Source of the DNA: Rahnella rivi
GTDB taxonomy: Bacteria; Pseudomonadota; Gammaproteobacteria; Enterobacterales; Enterobacteriaceae
Length of the DNA stretch: 64,000 nt
Reading direction: 5' to 3'
Assembly: GCF_019049655.1 (NCBI RefSeq)
Contig: NZ_JAFMOX010000048.1
Span: forward strand, 1 to 64,000
The notes below the pieces were generated by a model. It had not been told where the DNA came from. It saw only the letters and a program-made list of their open reading frames with translations, and searched no databases. Positions 56,780 to 64,000 of this stretch are shown in pieces. Both the position numbers and the translations under genes were made by a program. Each line of letters starts with the position of its first letter. Position 1 is the first letter of the stretch.

Positions 56780-57285
56780 GGCACCCCCTTCAGGCAATGT
56801 TTCAGCTCGCGCGCGCGCCGGTTTTCCAGCCCCGTATTTTTCACGCCGTTGACATACACCCAGCGCGGGAGCTGCTGGCAGGCTTTCGCCCAATCACCAA
56901 GCCTGATGAAGTTGGCCAGTGTGGATTGACAGGCTGCGCCGGTGCCGACGTTAAACGCAAAACTGGCCACCGCGTCATATACCGGCTGCGGCATGGCCAC
57001 CGGCATACACTTATCCACGGCGCGTTCGGTCATGATGACGTCGGCGATCAGATTGCGGGCGGCGTCATGTTCAGTGATGTTATTTGCCGGTTTCACCCCC
57101 GCAGTGTGGCCGATACCTGATGTCCATACGCCTGCGCTGCACTGGTACGGACTCAGGCGACACCCCTCAAGGTCAGCAATCAGTGCCAGCCCCTCATCGG
57201 AGGTTTTTACATAACGGTAATCGGGCATCAATGCGGCCAGAGCCAGCACTGCGGCCACGCTGCAACGCTTAGCGATTGAGCTCAT
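56776..57285 (-). CDS. SAR-type endolysin (GH24 lysozyme)
   Basis: A 169-residue phage lysozyme of the GH24 family in the gpK slot, with no similarity to P2 gpK in the catalytic region that I can see. The catalytic pattern is E40-x8-C49-x5-T55 in LEGCRLSPYQCSAGVWTSG. The first 20 residues (CSVAAVLALAAL) form a weakly hydrophobic signal-arrest-release helix containing C8. Cysteines at 8, 42 and 49 have the same spacing to the catalytic Glu as in P1 Lyz, where a disulfide switch keeps the enzyme inactive until it leaves the membrane. The gene overlaps holin and spanin genes. Confidence 0.88.
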   Translation of the reverse strand: MSSIAKRCSVAAVLALAALMPDYRYVKTSDEGLALIADLEGCRLSPYQCSAGVWTSGIGHTAGVKPANNITEHDAARNLIADVIMTERAVDKCMPVAMPQPVYDAVASFAFNVGTGAACQSTLANFIRLGDWAKACQQLPRWVYVNGVKNTGLENRRARELKHCLKGVP

Positions 57286-57478
57286 CGAAAACCCTCCGGC
57301 TCAGGCCGTTACGCTCCAGCAACTTGTAGCTTTTGCGGCGGTAATACCAGTTAACAAAGAATGTCCCTACGGCCACCAGAGCCCCCACCAGAAACGCAAT
57401 ATCCTGCGGAGTCAGCGCACCAATAAACGCCAGTGACATAGCAAGGCCGTAGGCAATCTGTGATGTGATTTTTTCCAT
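57269..57478 (-). CDS. Y: Holin (class II, pinholin-like)
   Basis: A 69-residue protein with two membrane segments (GLAMSLAFIGALT and DIAFLVGALVAVGTFFVNWYY) and a basic C-terminal tail (RRKSYKLLERNGL). It resembles phage 21 S-type holins (MEKITSQIAYG). An in-frame ATG four codons upstream (57490) would give MGLKMEK, a dual-start arrangement like that of the holin/antiholin pair of phage 21. It lies just before the endolysin gene, as expected. Confidence 0.82.
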   Translation of the reverse strand: MEKITSQIAYGLAMSLAFIGALTPQDIAFLVGALVAVGTFFVNWYYRRKSYKLLERNGLSRRVFDELNR

Positions 57479-57480
57479 TT

Positions 57481-57684
57481 TCAGTCCCATAGCTGGACGA
57501 TTTCAGAAACCGGCGCGGCGTCAACGGCGGGCAAAATCACCACGGTGCCATGTGGCAAAATTTCGCCCAGCTCAGCCAGCCCGAGATTGGCAGCAAGCAC
57601 GGACTCAACCACGCCGCCGGTGCGCCCGTAGTGGCGATAACACAGGGCGTCGAGCGTGTCGCCCTGCTGCGCGATAACCTGCAT
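57481..57684 (-). CDS. X: Tail protein gpX (LysM-like)
   Basis: The 67-residue protein is the same length as P2 gpX. It begins MQVIAQQGDTLDALCYRHYG and has VVESVLAANLGLAELGEILP, a LysM-like fold found in small tail proteins. It overlaps L by the ATGA quadruplet. Confidence 0.93.
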   Translation of the reverse strand: MQVIAQQGDTLDALCYRHYGRTGGVVESVLAANLGLAELGEILPHGTVVILPAVDAAPVSEIVQLWD

Positions 57685-58178
57685 CAGAGCTGGCTCACCA
57701 TGCCGCGCGCCTGACCCTGCAACCGGGAGACGTGCCAGCGCATATCGCGCCACTGGTCATCCACAGAAACCTCCAGCGCTTCGGCCTTTTTGTCCCCTTT
57801 CGCGCTGGCGTCATAGCTGCGGTAACGCTCATAAATCACGGCGGTAGTCATCGCGCACACCGCGCTCAGGTAGTGGAAACATTTCACGCTTTCACCGTCG
57901 AGCTGCTCGGCGGGAACCTCCGCCAGCGTTTTAAAACCCGCTTCAATCTGCGCATCGCGATAGGGGTAAAGCTCGGCGTTCACCTCGGCCATCGCGGCCT
58001 TAATTGCCCGGCGAAAACGCGCAGGCGTGACGACGTGGCCAAGCCGGATGTTTTCACTCACCTGCTCCGGGTCAACGTCAGGGAAAAAAAAGGTATTGGT
58101 GATAATCGGACTCACCAGCGCATCAGGCGGAATAACCACAGCGGATCGCGCCGGGGCGGTGGTCATAACAATGTCCAT
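57684..58178 (-). CDS. L: Head completion protein gpL
   Basis: A 164-residue P2 gpL-type head completion/connector protein. It has FFPDVDPEQVSENIRLGHVV and TPARFRRAIKAAMAEVNAEL and the end SRLQGQARGMVSQL. The 96 bases between it and M hold no other gene. Confidence 0.92.
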   Translation of the reverse strand: MDIVMTTAPARSAVVIPPDALVSPIITNTFFFPDVDPEQVSENIRLGHVVTPARFRRAIKAAMAEVNAELYPYRDAQIEAGFKTLAEVPAEQLDGESVKCFHYLSAVCAMTTAVIYERYRSYDASAKGDKKAEALEVSVDDQWRDMRWHVSRLQGQARGMVSQL

Positions 58179-58274
58179 TTCTTAAACCTCAAATAGGTGG
58201 ACGGTGGACGCAGGCGTCAGACGAGGTAAAAACCTGCATCAGCCTGCGTGCCGTCCGGCGCGGGGCGCTTTCGG

Positions 58275-59045
58275 TTAACTGCCGGAGAGTACGGTTTTGC
58301 GTGGGCGTCCACGCTTGGCCTGCCTCGCCGCAGGCTTTGCGGCCTTGCCCGGACGTCCGCGCTTAGCCGGGGCGGCTTTAGGCTTCACAGCTTCGGGCGC
58401 TGGCCGCAATTCTCTCTCCAGCCGTTCTATGTCTTTTTTCACACCGGCGGCGCTGTCGAGCTGCATCGCACGTTGCAGGTGAATCAGTGCCTGCTCAGGG
58501 TGGCCGTCATCACGCAAAACCTGACCGGTGATTTTGTGCAGCTTGGCGCGCACAGGGTCTGGCATATCAAACGGTAGCGTCATATCTATGGCGGTCAGCA
58601 GGTCATCAACGCTGACGGGCTCACCGGCACTGCGGGCACGCATTGCCGCCAGCGCAACATCTTCGGCAAACAGGTACGGCGCGGGGCGTTTGTTGTTAGG
58701 GACGGTCAGACCGTGTTTCAGCGCATAGCGCGCCATGTCAAATGACCCGCGAATGTCTCCGGCATCCAGCGACCACTGGAGCATGGTCATCAGAATGTCG
58801 TCCTGACTGCCCGCATTGCTGGCCAGTACACCGGCAATCCACGGCGCATACGACGGCAACATGTCGCGCTTACGCCGGGCTTTGTCTTCCACGGAATAAA
58901 TTGTTTTCAATATCTGGCGGTCTCCGCGCAGCTTCATCAGCATCTGGCCGTAGGGCAGTGCCGAACGCAGCGGATTACTCACCCGCTGCGACGAGGCTTT
59001 TTCAGCAGAGACCCGCATCATGTGACGCTGTGCGGGACTCAGCAT
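58275..59045 (-). CDS. M: Terminase small subunit gpM
   Basis: The 256-residue protein is the terminase endonuclease subunit in P2 (gpM cuts cos). It begins MLSPAQRHMMRVSAEKAS, contains GIRGSFDMARYAL-like GDIRGSFDMARYALKHGLTV, and has a Lys/Ala/Pro-rich tail (residues 225-256, PAKRGRPGKAAKPAARQA and a further GRPRK) with AT-hook-like GRP motifs that is longer than in P2. Confidence 0.92.
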   Translation of the reverse strand: MLSPAQRHMMRVSAEKASSQRVSNPLRSALPYGQMLMKLRGDRQILKTIYSVEDKARRKRDMLPSYAPWIAGVLASNAGSQDDILMTMLQWSLDAGDIRGSFDMARYALKHGLTVPNNKRPAPYLFAEDVALAAMRARSAGEPVSVDDLLTAIDMTLPFDMPDPVRAKLHKITGQVLRDDGHPEQALIHLQRAMQLDSAAGVKKDIERLERELRPAPEAVKPKAAPAKRGRPGKAAKPAARQAKRGRPRKTVLSGS

Positions 59046-59047
59046 GG

Positions 59048-60124
59048 TTATGCCTCGCTTTCTGTTTCGGCTGGGGTTTCTTCCGGGGTGAAATCACCTA
59101 GCTGGATGTTTTCAATCATCGCCGCGCAGCCGTAGTCCTCGACCACATAGTCAATTTTCAGTGACTCGTAGTTTTCGATGCGGTCACGGCGCGCCACTTC
59201 TTCGATATGGCGGCGGTGCGAGCTGTCCATGATGTAAATGGACAGGTTATCCAGACGGGTGATCAGCAGGGCATTGTCAGGGAAGTAGGGCACGCGAACC
59301 GCAGGCAAATTACCGATGCGTTTCTGGCTGACGATGATGTCACCGGCCAGTTTTTCGCTGTTTTCCTGTGACTTGTTAATCAGCGGGAAATACTTATCGG
59401 AAAGCATTTTGCGGCCACACACGACAACCAGATTCGGATCTTCGGAGTGCCATGCGTCCAGCAGAAAATCGGTGGCGTTGATAACGGCGGCGTCGATGTT
59501 TTCGAAGTCGCCATTCTTACCGATACGCACGGTGGCGGAGACCACTGCGCCGTCATCATCGGTGATTTTATCCATCACACGTTCGGCGGCTTCGTTGCGC
59601 ATTTTTTGCAGCCAGCCCACCGCGATATCCTGCAACATCGGGTATTTGCTGCGGTCTGAGTCTGCCGCGCGGCTCACGCCGTTGAAACCGGCCATGATGT
59701 AATCCAGCGCCTGACGTTTGGCGATAGCGTCACGCAAACGGATCTGAAAGTCCTGATAACGCGCCCACAGGTCAAGGGTGTTGTAACGGATATGGAAATC
59801 GAAGTTCACCTGCTCGCATTTATATTTACGCGAGGTCAGCGACTGGAAATCAGCAGTTTTACGCTCTTTGTCGCCGTCGGTATTTGTGGTACTGGCAATA
59901 GAGCCTGTCACGCCGAGGCCGATTTTTTCACCTTCCTGCTCATCCACCGGCACCATATTGATGCGGGTCAGAAACTCTGATGACTCCTGCACGGTAGTGA
60001 TAAGGGTCTGCGTGACCGACGGCTCAACGCTGAATTTGTGGCTCAGGTCTTCCACGTCAACGCCGTTGAGTTCAGCCACGCGGGACAGGTAAGCATTGAA
60101 TTTAAAGCGGGTATTCTTGCGCAT
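59048..60124 (-). CDS. N: Major capsid protein gpN
   Basis: The 358-residue HK97-fold capsid precursor (P2 gpN is 357). Typical parts are MRKNTRFKFNAYLSRVAELN at the start, then RYQDFQIRLRDAIAKRQALD and MIAGFN-like IMAGFNGVSRAAD. The N-terminus is expected to be trimmed by the gpO protease during assembly. Confidence 0.95.
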   Translation of the reverse strand: MRKNTRFKFNAYLSRVAELNGVDVEDLSHKFSVEPSVTQTLITTVQESSEFLTRINMVPVDEQEGEKIGLGVTGSIASTTNTDGDKERKTADFQSLTSRKYKCEQVNFDFHIRYNTLDLWARYQDFQIRLRDAIAKRQALDYIMAGFNGVSRAADSDRSKYPMLQDIAVGWLQKMRNEAAERVMDKITDDDGAVVSATVRIGKNGDFENIDAAVINATDFLLDAWHSEDPNLVVVCGRKMLSDKYFPLINKSQENSEKLAGDIIVSQKRIGNLPAVRVPYFPDNALLITRLDNLSIYIMDSSHRRHIEEVARRDRIENYESLKIDYVVEDYGCAAMIENIQLGDFTPEETPAETESEA

Positions 60125-60168
60125 ATTTCTCTCTTTTTTTATCAGGAATTCAGGGATAACGCTGCCGG

Positions 60169-61014
60169 TCAGCAGTTGGTCATAAAGGTGCTGGCACCAT
60201 CGCCGCCGGGAGATACCGGACGCTTCGGCTGCTTAAAGCTTTCGGTATCGTCAAGAGACGATTGCAGGGAAGAAAGCGCCGTTTCGCTGGCAGTGACCTG
60301 ACCTTTCAGCTCGGTGATTTCCTGCTCCATAGCGCTGAAACGCTGTGCGGTGGCTTCGCCCGCGTTTTGCAGCTCTTCAGCGACGATGGTGATTGCTCCC
60401 TGCACGTCAGAAAAACGTGCGTCATCGCTGGTCTGCTTCGCTTTAAACATCCCTTTGATTTTTCCGGTCAGGCTGGAAATCGCGCTGTCGGGCTGATTTT
60501 CGAATACCAGCTCGGCGAGCGTGGCTACCGAGAACAAATCATCGGGGTGGTCTTTCTTACCGGCGAACGGGTTCACCTTGGCGCGTGCGCTGAATTCCAG
60601 CATTTCAGTGCCGAGGCTTGCCGGGTCATCAGTGACGGCAAGACCGACCAGATAGGCTTTACCGGTATTGGCGAAATTCGGGCGAATCTCCATGGAGGTA
60701 TAAATTTTCTGACCGGCTTTGACCATGGCAGCCAGCTCGTCAGTGGGGGTCATTTTGGCGAACAATGCCCATTTGCCATTGAGGATTGAATCATCATCAA
60801 TCAGTTCTTCTTTCAGCTCGACGACATCGCCGAGTCGCTTAAAGTCGCCGTTTGGCATCAGCCCCCGGAAGTGCTCCAGATTGATGCGGCAACCGTAGAC
60901 GCGCGGGTCAAATGACGCCGCCATTTGATGAATATCGTTGGCGTCGATTTCGCGCCCGTCGCAGGTGTCCCCCTCAACGCCGATACGAAACCATTGAGAT
61001 ACTTTCTTTGCCAT
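60169..61014 (-). CDS. O: Capsid scaffold and maturation protease gpO
   Basis: The 281-residue protein combines an N-terminal serine protease with a C-terminal scaffold (P2 gpO is 284). The catalytic triad is fully conserved: D19 in GDTCDG, H48 in NLEHFRG and S107 in YTSMEI. The C-terminal coiled coil covers about 190-250, and the end SPGGDGASTFMTNC matches P2. The start at 61014 (MAKKVSQWFRIGVEG) is the family one. Confidence 0.95.
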   Translation of the reverse strand: MAKKVSQWFRIGVEGDTCDGREIDANDIHQMAASFDPRVYGCRINLEHFRGLMPNGDFKRLGDVVELKEELIDDDSILNGKWALFAKMTPTDELAAMVKAGQKIYTSMEIRPNFANTGKAYLVGLAVTDDPASLGTEMLEFSARAKVNPFAGKKDHPDDLFSVATLAELVFENQPDSAISSLTGKIKGMFKAKQTSDDARFSDVQGAITIVAEELQNAGEATAQRFSAMEQEITELKGQVTASETALSSLQSSLDDTESFKQPKRPVSPGGDGASTFMTNC

Positions 61015-61175
61015 TATTCGCTGTCCTGTGTGGGTTAGGTTCGGGCTTAGTTTCCCGACCAGACGCCACAACGGCCAGCGGTTGCCGTCTGACGATCTGT
61101 TACACAACAGGGGCTTAATGCGAGGGGGCGGGCGGTTGCGTAGCGTGACGCACATCCATTCAGCGGAGCGACATA
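61015..61175. promoter_or_regulatory. Divergent late promoter region O/P
   Basis: These 161 bases separate divergent O and P. A perfect inverted repeat CTGTT-ACAC-AACAG lies at 61097-61110, about 66 bases before P and 83 before O. P2 has two Ogr-dependent late promoters here, with dyad sites of TGT/ACA type near -55; this repeat is the best candidate for a shared activator site. Confidence 0.5.
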
Positions 61176-62945
61176 ATGACCGAGAACAACGCAGGATTAA
61201 TCAGCGACCCTCGCAGACAGGCGGCACTGCTTTACTGGCAGGGTTTTTCCGTCACGCAAATAGCGGAAATGCTAAGCCTGAAAAAACCCACAGTGCAAAG
61301 CTGGAAGCAGCGCGAGAAATGGGACGCCGTTGCCCCGATTTCACGCATTGAAACCAGCATTGAGGCGCGGGTCATCCAACTGGTAATGAAGAGTAAAAAA
61401 GAGGGGCAGGATTTTAAAGAAATCGACCTGCTAGGCCGACAGATCGAACGTCTGGCAAGGGTAAACCGCTACATGTCCACCGGCAGTGAGGCGGATTTAA
61501 ATCCCAACGTGGCCAACCGCAACAAAGGCGAACGTAAGAAGGTAGAGAAAAATGTTTTCTCTGACGAGGCGATCGCGAAACTCAGCGATATCTTTCTCGA
61601 TGATGCGTTTGATTATCAGCGCGTCTGGCATCAGGCGGGGTTACAGCACCGCATTCGCAATATTCTTAAATCCCGCCAGATTGGCGCGACCTTCTTTTTT
61701 GCCCGCGAGGCGCTGCTTGATGCGCTGACCACCGGGCGTAATCAGATATTCATCTCGGCCAGTAAATCGCAGGCGCACGTCTTTAAAAATTACATCATCG
61801 ACTTTGCCCGTCAGGTGGACGTAGACCTTAAGGGCGACCCGATGCAGCTTTCAAACGGGGCGCGCCTGTTCTTTCTGGGGACAAACATCCGCACCGCGCA
61901 GAGCTACACCGGCAATCTCTATCTGGATGAATATTTTTGGATCCCGAAATTTCAGGAGCTGCGCAAGGTGGCCTCCGGGATGTCGCTGCATAAAAAATGG
62001 CGTACCACGTATTTCTCTACGCCGTCGAGCCTTGCCCACAGCGCTTACCCGTTCTGGTCGGGAGAGCTCTTTAACAAAGGCCAGCGCGATAAAAGCAAGC
62101 GCATTCAGCTTGACCTCAGCCACAGTCATTTGGCCGCAGGTGTTAAATGTGACGACGGCCAGTGGCGGCAGATTGTCACCATAGATGATGCGCTGGCCGG
62201 TGGCTGCGACCTGTTCGACCTCGACCAGCTTTGTCTGGAATATGCCCCGTCGGAATATCAGAACCTGCTGATGTGCGAATTTGTCGATGATAAAGCGTCG
62301 GTTTTTCCATTTGAATCATTGCAGGGCTGCATGGTGGACAGTCTGGAAGAGTGGCCGGACTTTAATCCCTACGTTCACCATCCGTTTGATAATAATCCTG
62401 TGTGGATTGGTTACGACCCGTCGGAGGCGAACGGCGGCGACAGTGCCGGTTGCGTCGTCATAGCTCCACCGGAACAGCCGGGCGGCATATTCCGCATTTT
62501 GGAGCGGCACCAGTGGCAGGGCATGGATTTTGATGCACAGGCTAAGGCAATTGAGGCACTGACGGAAAAATATAACGTCGAGTACATCGGCATTGACGCA
62601 ACCACCGTAGGGCAGGGTGTTTACCAGCTCGTCAGGCAGTTTTATCCGGCTGCGCGCGAAATTAAATACACGCCGGAAATCAAAACCGAAATGGTGCTGA
62701 AAGCCAAAAACACTATCCATCGAGGGTGCCTGCAATATGACGCCGGGCACACCGATATCACCGCTTCTTTTATGGCCATTCAAAAAACAATGACCGCCAG
62801 CGGTGCTAAATCCACTTTCCGAGCCAGCCGCAGTGAAGAAGCCAGCCACGCTGACGTGGCGTGGGCAACCATGCACGTATTAATCAACGAGCCGCTGACA
62901 GCCGCCTCCGGCAGACAAATGAAATCCACATTGGTGATGTACTGA
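61176..62945 (+). CDS. P: Terminase large subunit gpP
   Basis: The 589-residue packaging ATPase (P2 gpP is 590). A helix-turn-helix lies near the start (YWQGFSVTQIAEMLSLKKPT), the ATPase has the variant Walker A KSRQIGATFF and Walker B TGNLYLDEYFW, and the C-terminal nuclease-fold domain includes WIGYDPSEANGGDSAG and IGIDATTVGQG. It is transcribed away from O with Q next. Confidence 0.95.
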   Translation: MTENNAGLISDPRRQAALLYWQGFSVTQIAEMLSLKKPTVQSWKQREKWDAVAPISRIETSIEARVIQLVMKSKKEGQDFKEIDLLGRQIERLARVNRYMSTGSEADLNPNVANRNKGERKKVEKNVFSDEAIAKLSDIFLDDAFDYQRVWHQAGLQHRIRNILKSRQIGATFFFAREALLDALTTGRNQIFISASKSQAHVFKNYIIDFARQVDVDLKGDPMQLSNGARLFFLGTNIRTAQSYTGNLYLDEYFWIPKFQELRKVASGMSLHKKWRTTYFSTPSSLAHSAYPFWSGELFNKGQRDKSKRIQLDLSHSHLAAGVKCDDGQWRQIVTIDDALAGGCDLFDLDQLCLEYAPSEYQNLLMCEFVDDKASVFPFESLQGCMVDSLEEWPDFNPYVHHPFDNNPVWIGYDPSEANGGDSAGCVVIAPPEQPGGIFRILERHQWQGMDFDAQAKAIEALTEKYNVEYIGIDATTVGQGVYQLVRQFYPAAREIKYTPEIKTEMVLKAKNTIHRGCLQYDAGHTDITASFMAIQKTMTASGAKSTFRASRSEEASHADVAWATMHVLINEPLTAASGRQMKSTLVMY

Positions 62946-62946
62946 T

Positions 62947-63957
62947 ATGAGTAAACGAAACCGCAGGGCAAAAAAACTGACAGCGAATAATGATACGCAG
63001 AAAAGCGAGATGTTTCGCTTTGATGAACCGGCCACAGTGATGGACCGGCGCGACATTCTCAATTATCTGGAGTGTATGAGTAACGGGAAGTGGTACGAAC
63101 CGCCGGTGACATTCTCCGGGCTGGCTAAAAGCTTCCGCGCCGCCGTTCATCACAGTTCGCCGATGTACGTTAAGCGCAACATTCTGGCCAGCACGTTTAT
63201 CCCGCACCCAATGCTTTCACAGCAGCAATTTAGCCGCTATGCGCTGGATTATATTGTTTTTGGTAATGCATTTATTGAGAAGCGCATGAGCGTGACCGGC
63301 AAGCTGCTCAAACTTGAGACCTCACCGGCCAAATACACCCGCCGAGGCGTTGAGGGTGATGTCTATTGGTTTGTGGAGGACATGACTACCCCGCACACAT
63401 TCGACCAAGGAGGCGTGTTCCACCTGCAAGAGCCGGACATTAATCAGGAGCTCTACGGCCTGCCGGAATACCTCAGCGCGTTAAACAGCGCGTGGCTGAA
63501 TGAATCCGCCACACTGTATCGCCGCAAGTATTTTCTCAACGGGGCTCACGCGGGCTATGTCATGTACGTGACCGACCCGGCGCAAAACTCACAGGACGTG
63601 ACCGCACTGCGCGATATGATGACCAAATCTAAGGGCTCAGGTAATTTTAAAAATATTTTCTACCATGCTCCCGGCGGGAAAGCTGACGCCATTAAAATCA
63701 TCCCGCTCAGTGAGGTGGCCACGAAAGATGATTTCTTTAACATCAAGAATGCGACACGCGACGACCTGCTCAGCGCGCACCGGGTTCCTCCGCAGATGAT
63801 GGGCATCATCCCCAGCAACACCGGCGGGTTTGGGGACGTTGAGAAAGCGGCAAAGGTATTTGTGCGTAATGAGCTGGTTCCGTTGCAGGAACGTATGAAA
63901 GAGTTGAACGAGTGGGCAGGGGCGGAGGTGGTACGGTTTAATAATTACGAGTTGTAA
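62947..63957 (+). CDS. Q: Portal protein gpQ
   Basis: The 336-residue portal (P2 gpQ is 344) forms the ring through which DNA enters the head. Typical segments are FRFDEPATVMDRRDILNYLE, FSRYALDYIVFGNAFIEKR, and LSAHRVPPQMMGIIPSNTGG. It starts one base after the P stop. In P2, Q is the gene next to cos, so cos should lie just beyond the window. Confidence 0.95.
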   Translation: MSKRNRRAKKLTANNDTQKSEMFRFDEPATVMDRRDILNYLECMSNGKWYEPPVTFSGLAKSFRAAVHHSSPMYVKRNILASTFIPHPMLSQQQFSRYALDYIVFGNAFIEKRMSVTGKLLKLETSPAKYTRRGVEGDVYWFVEDMTTPHTFDQGGVFHLQEPDINQELYGLPEYLSALNSAWLNESATLYRRKYFLNGAHAGYVMYVTDPAQNSQDVTALRDMMTKSKGSGNFKNIFYHAPGGKADAIKIIPLSEVATKDDFFNIKNATRDDLLSAHRVPPQMMGIIPSNTGGFGDVEKAAKVFVRNELVPLQERMKELNEWAGAEVVRFNNYEL

Positions 63958-63974
63958 TCCATCACATGCATAAT

Positions 63975-64000
63975 ATAGCTGCCAGAATACTGGCAGCTAT
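63975..64000 (+). terminator. Hairpin after Q (partial context)
   Basis: ATAGCTGCCAG and CTGGCAGCTAT form a perfect 11-bp stem around AATA and reach the last base of the window. It is probably the terminator of the P-Q transcript; a T run would have to follow outside the window. Confidence 0.7.

Overview
The window is an enterobacterial chromosome segment followed by most of the structural half of a P2-like prophage. Gene order and protein sequences follow the Escherichia coli rrnC-ilv-rep-rho-wec-yifK region closely, while several differences (an ABC sugar operon next to the rRNA locus, no aslAB downstream of the tRNAs, a sigma54-type glmZ promoter) point to a member of the Yersiniaceae side of Enterobacterales. 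A Rahnella-like genus is my guess; the genus cannot be fixed from the sequence alone.

Region 1 (1-6660): the 3' end of a 5S rRNA, tRNA-Asp and tRNA-Trp (the rrnC type of operon end), then a four-gene ytfQRT-yjfF galactofuranose-type ABC importer, which in E. coli lies elsewhere, then hdfR and the Ori-macrodomain gene maoP with a maoS-like site between them. Region 2 (6657-19190): comM, an MFS carboxylate-type transporter, and the branched-chain amino acid cluster: ilvL leader and attenuator, the 16-residue ilvX, an intact ilvG, ilvM, ilvE, ilvD, ilvA, then divergent ilvY and ilvC. Region 3 (19190-26700): ppiC, rep, and the rhlB-gppA pair facing trxA and rho, with a long structured leader before rho. 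Region 4 (26940-37800): the enterobacterial common antigen operon wecA-wzzE-wecB-wecC-wecD-wecE-wzxE-wecF-wzyE-wecG, tightly packed and lacking the rffG and rffH genes that E. coli carries between wecC and wecD. Region 5 (38010-40580): yifK (thrP), the tRNA cluster Arg-His-Leu-Pro, and the small RNA gene glmZ with a near-consensus sigma54 promoter and three GlrR-type sites upstream.

Region 6 (about 40.6 kb to the end) is a P2-like prophage inserted just after glmZ. It runs ogr, D, U, T, E (with E+E' frameshift product), FII, FI, a 47-residue small gene, G, H, I, J, W, V, an AT-rich accessory gene, decayed second copies of S and R, intact S and R, lysC, lysB, endolysin K, holin Y, X, L, M, N, O on the minus strand, and P, Q on the plus strand. 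The integrase/immunity half and cos lie beyond the window. All structural genes that can be seen are intact.

The most interesting element is the accessory gene at 53304-54545. It encodes a putative zinc metallopeptidase (HExxH, ExxAD and a THP...R segment in M48-like order), is written opposite to its neighbours with its own promoter and terminator, and sits between V and S, the place where P2 relatives carry variable lysogenic-conversion and phage-exclusion genes. Next to it lie degraded, divergent copies of S and R, which look like scars of the exchange that brought it in. Its function is not known to me; an anti-phage role is an inference from location only.
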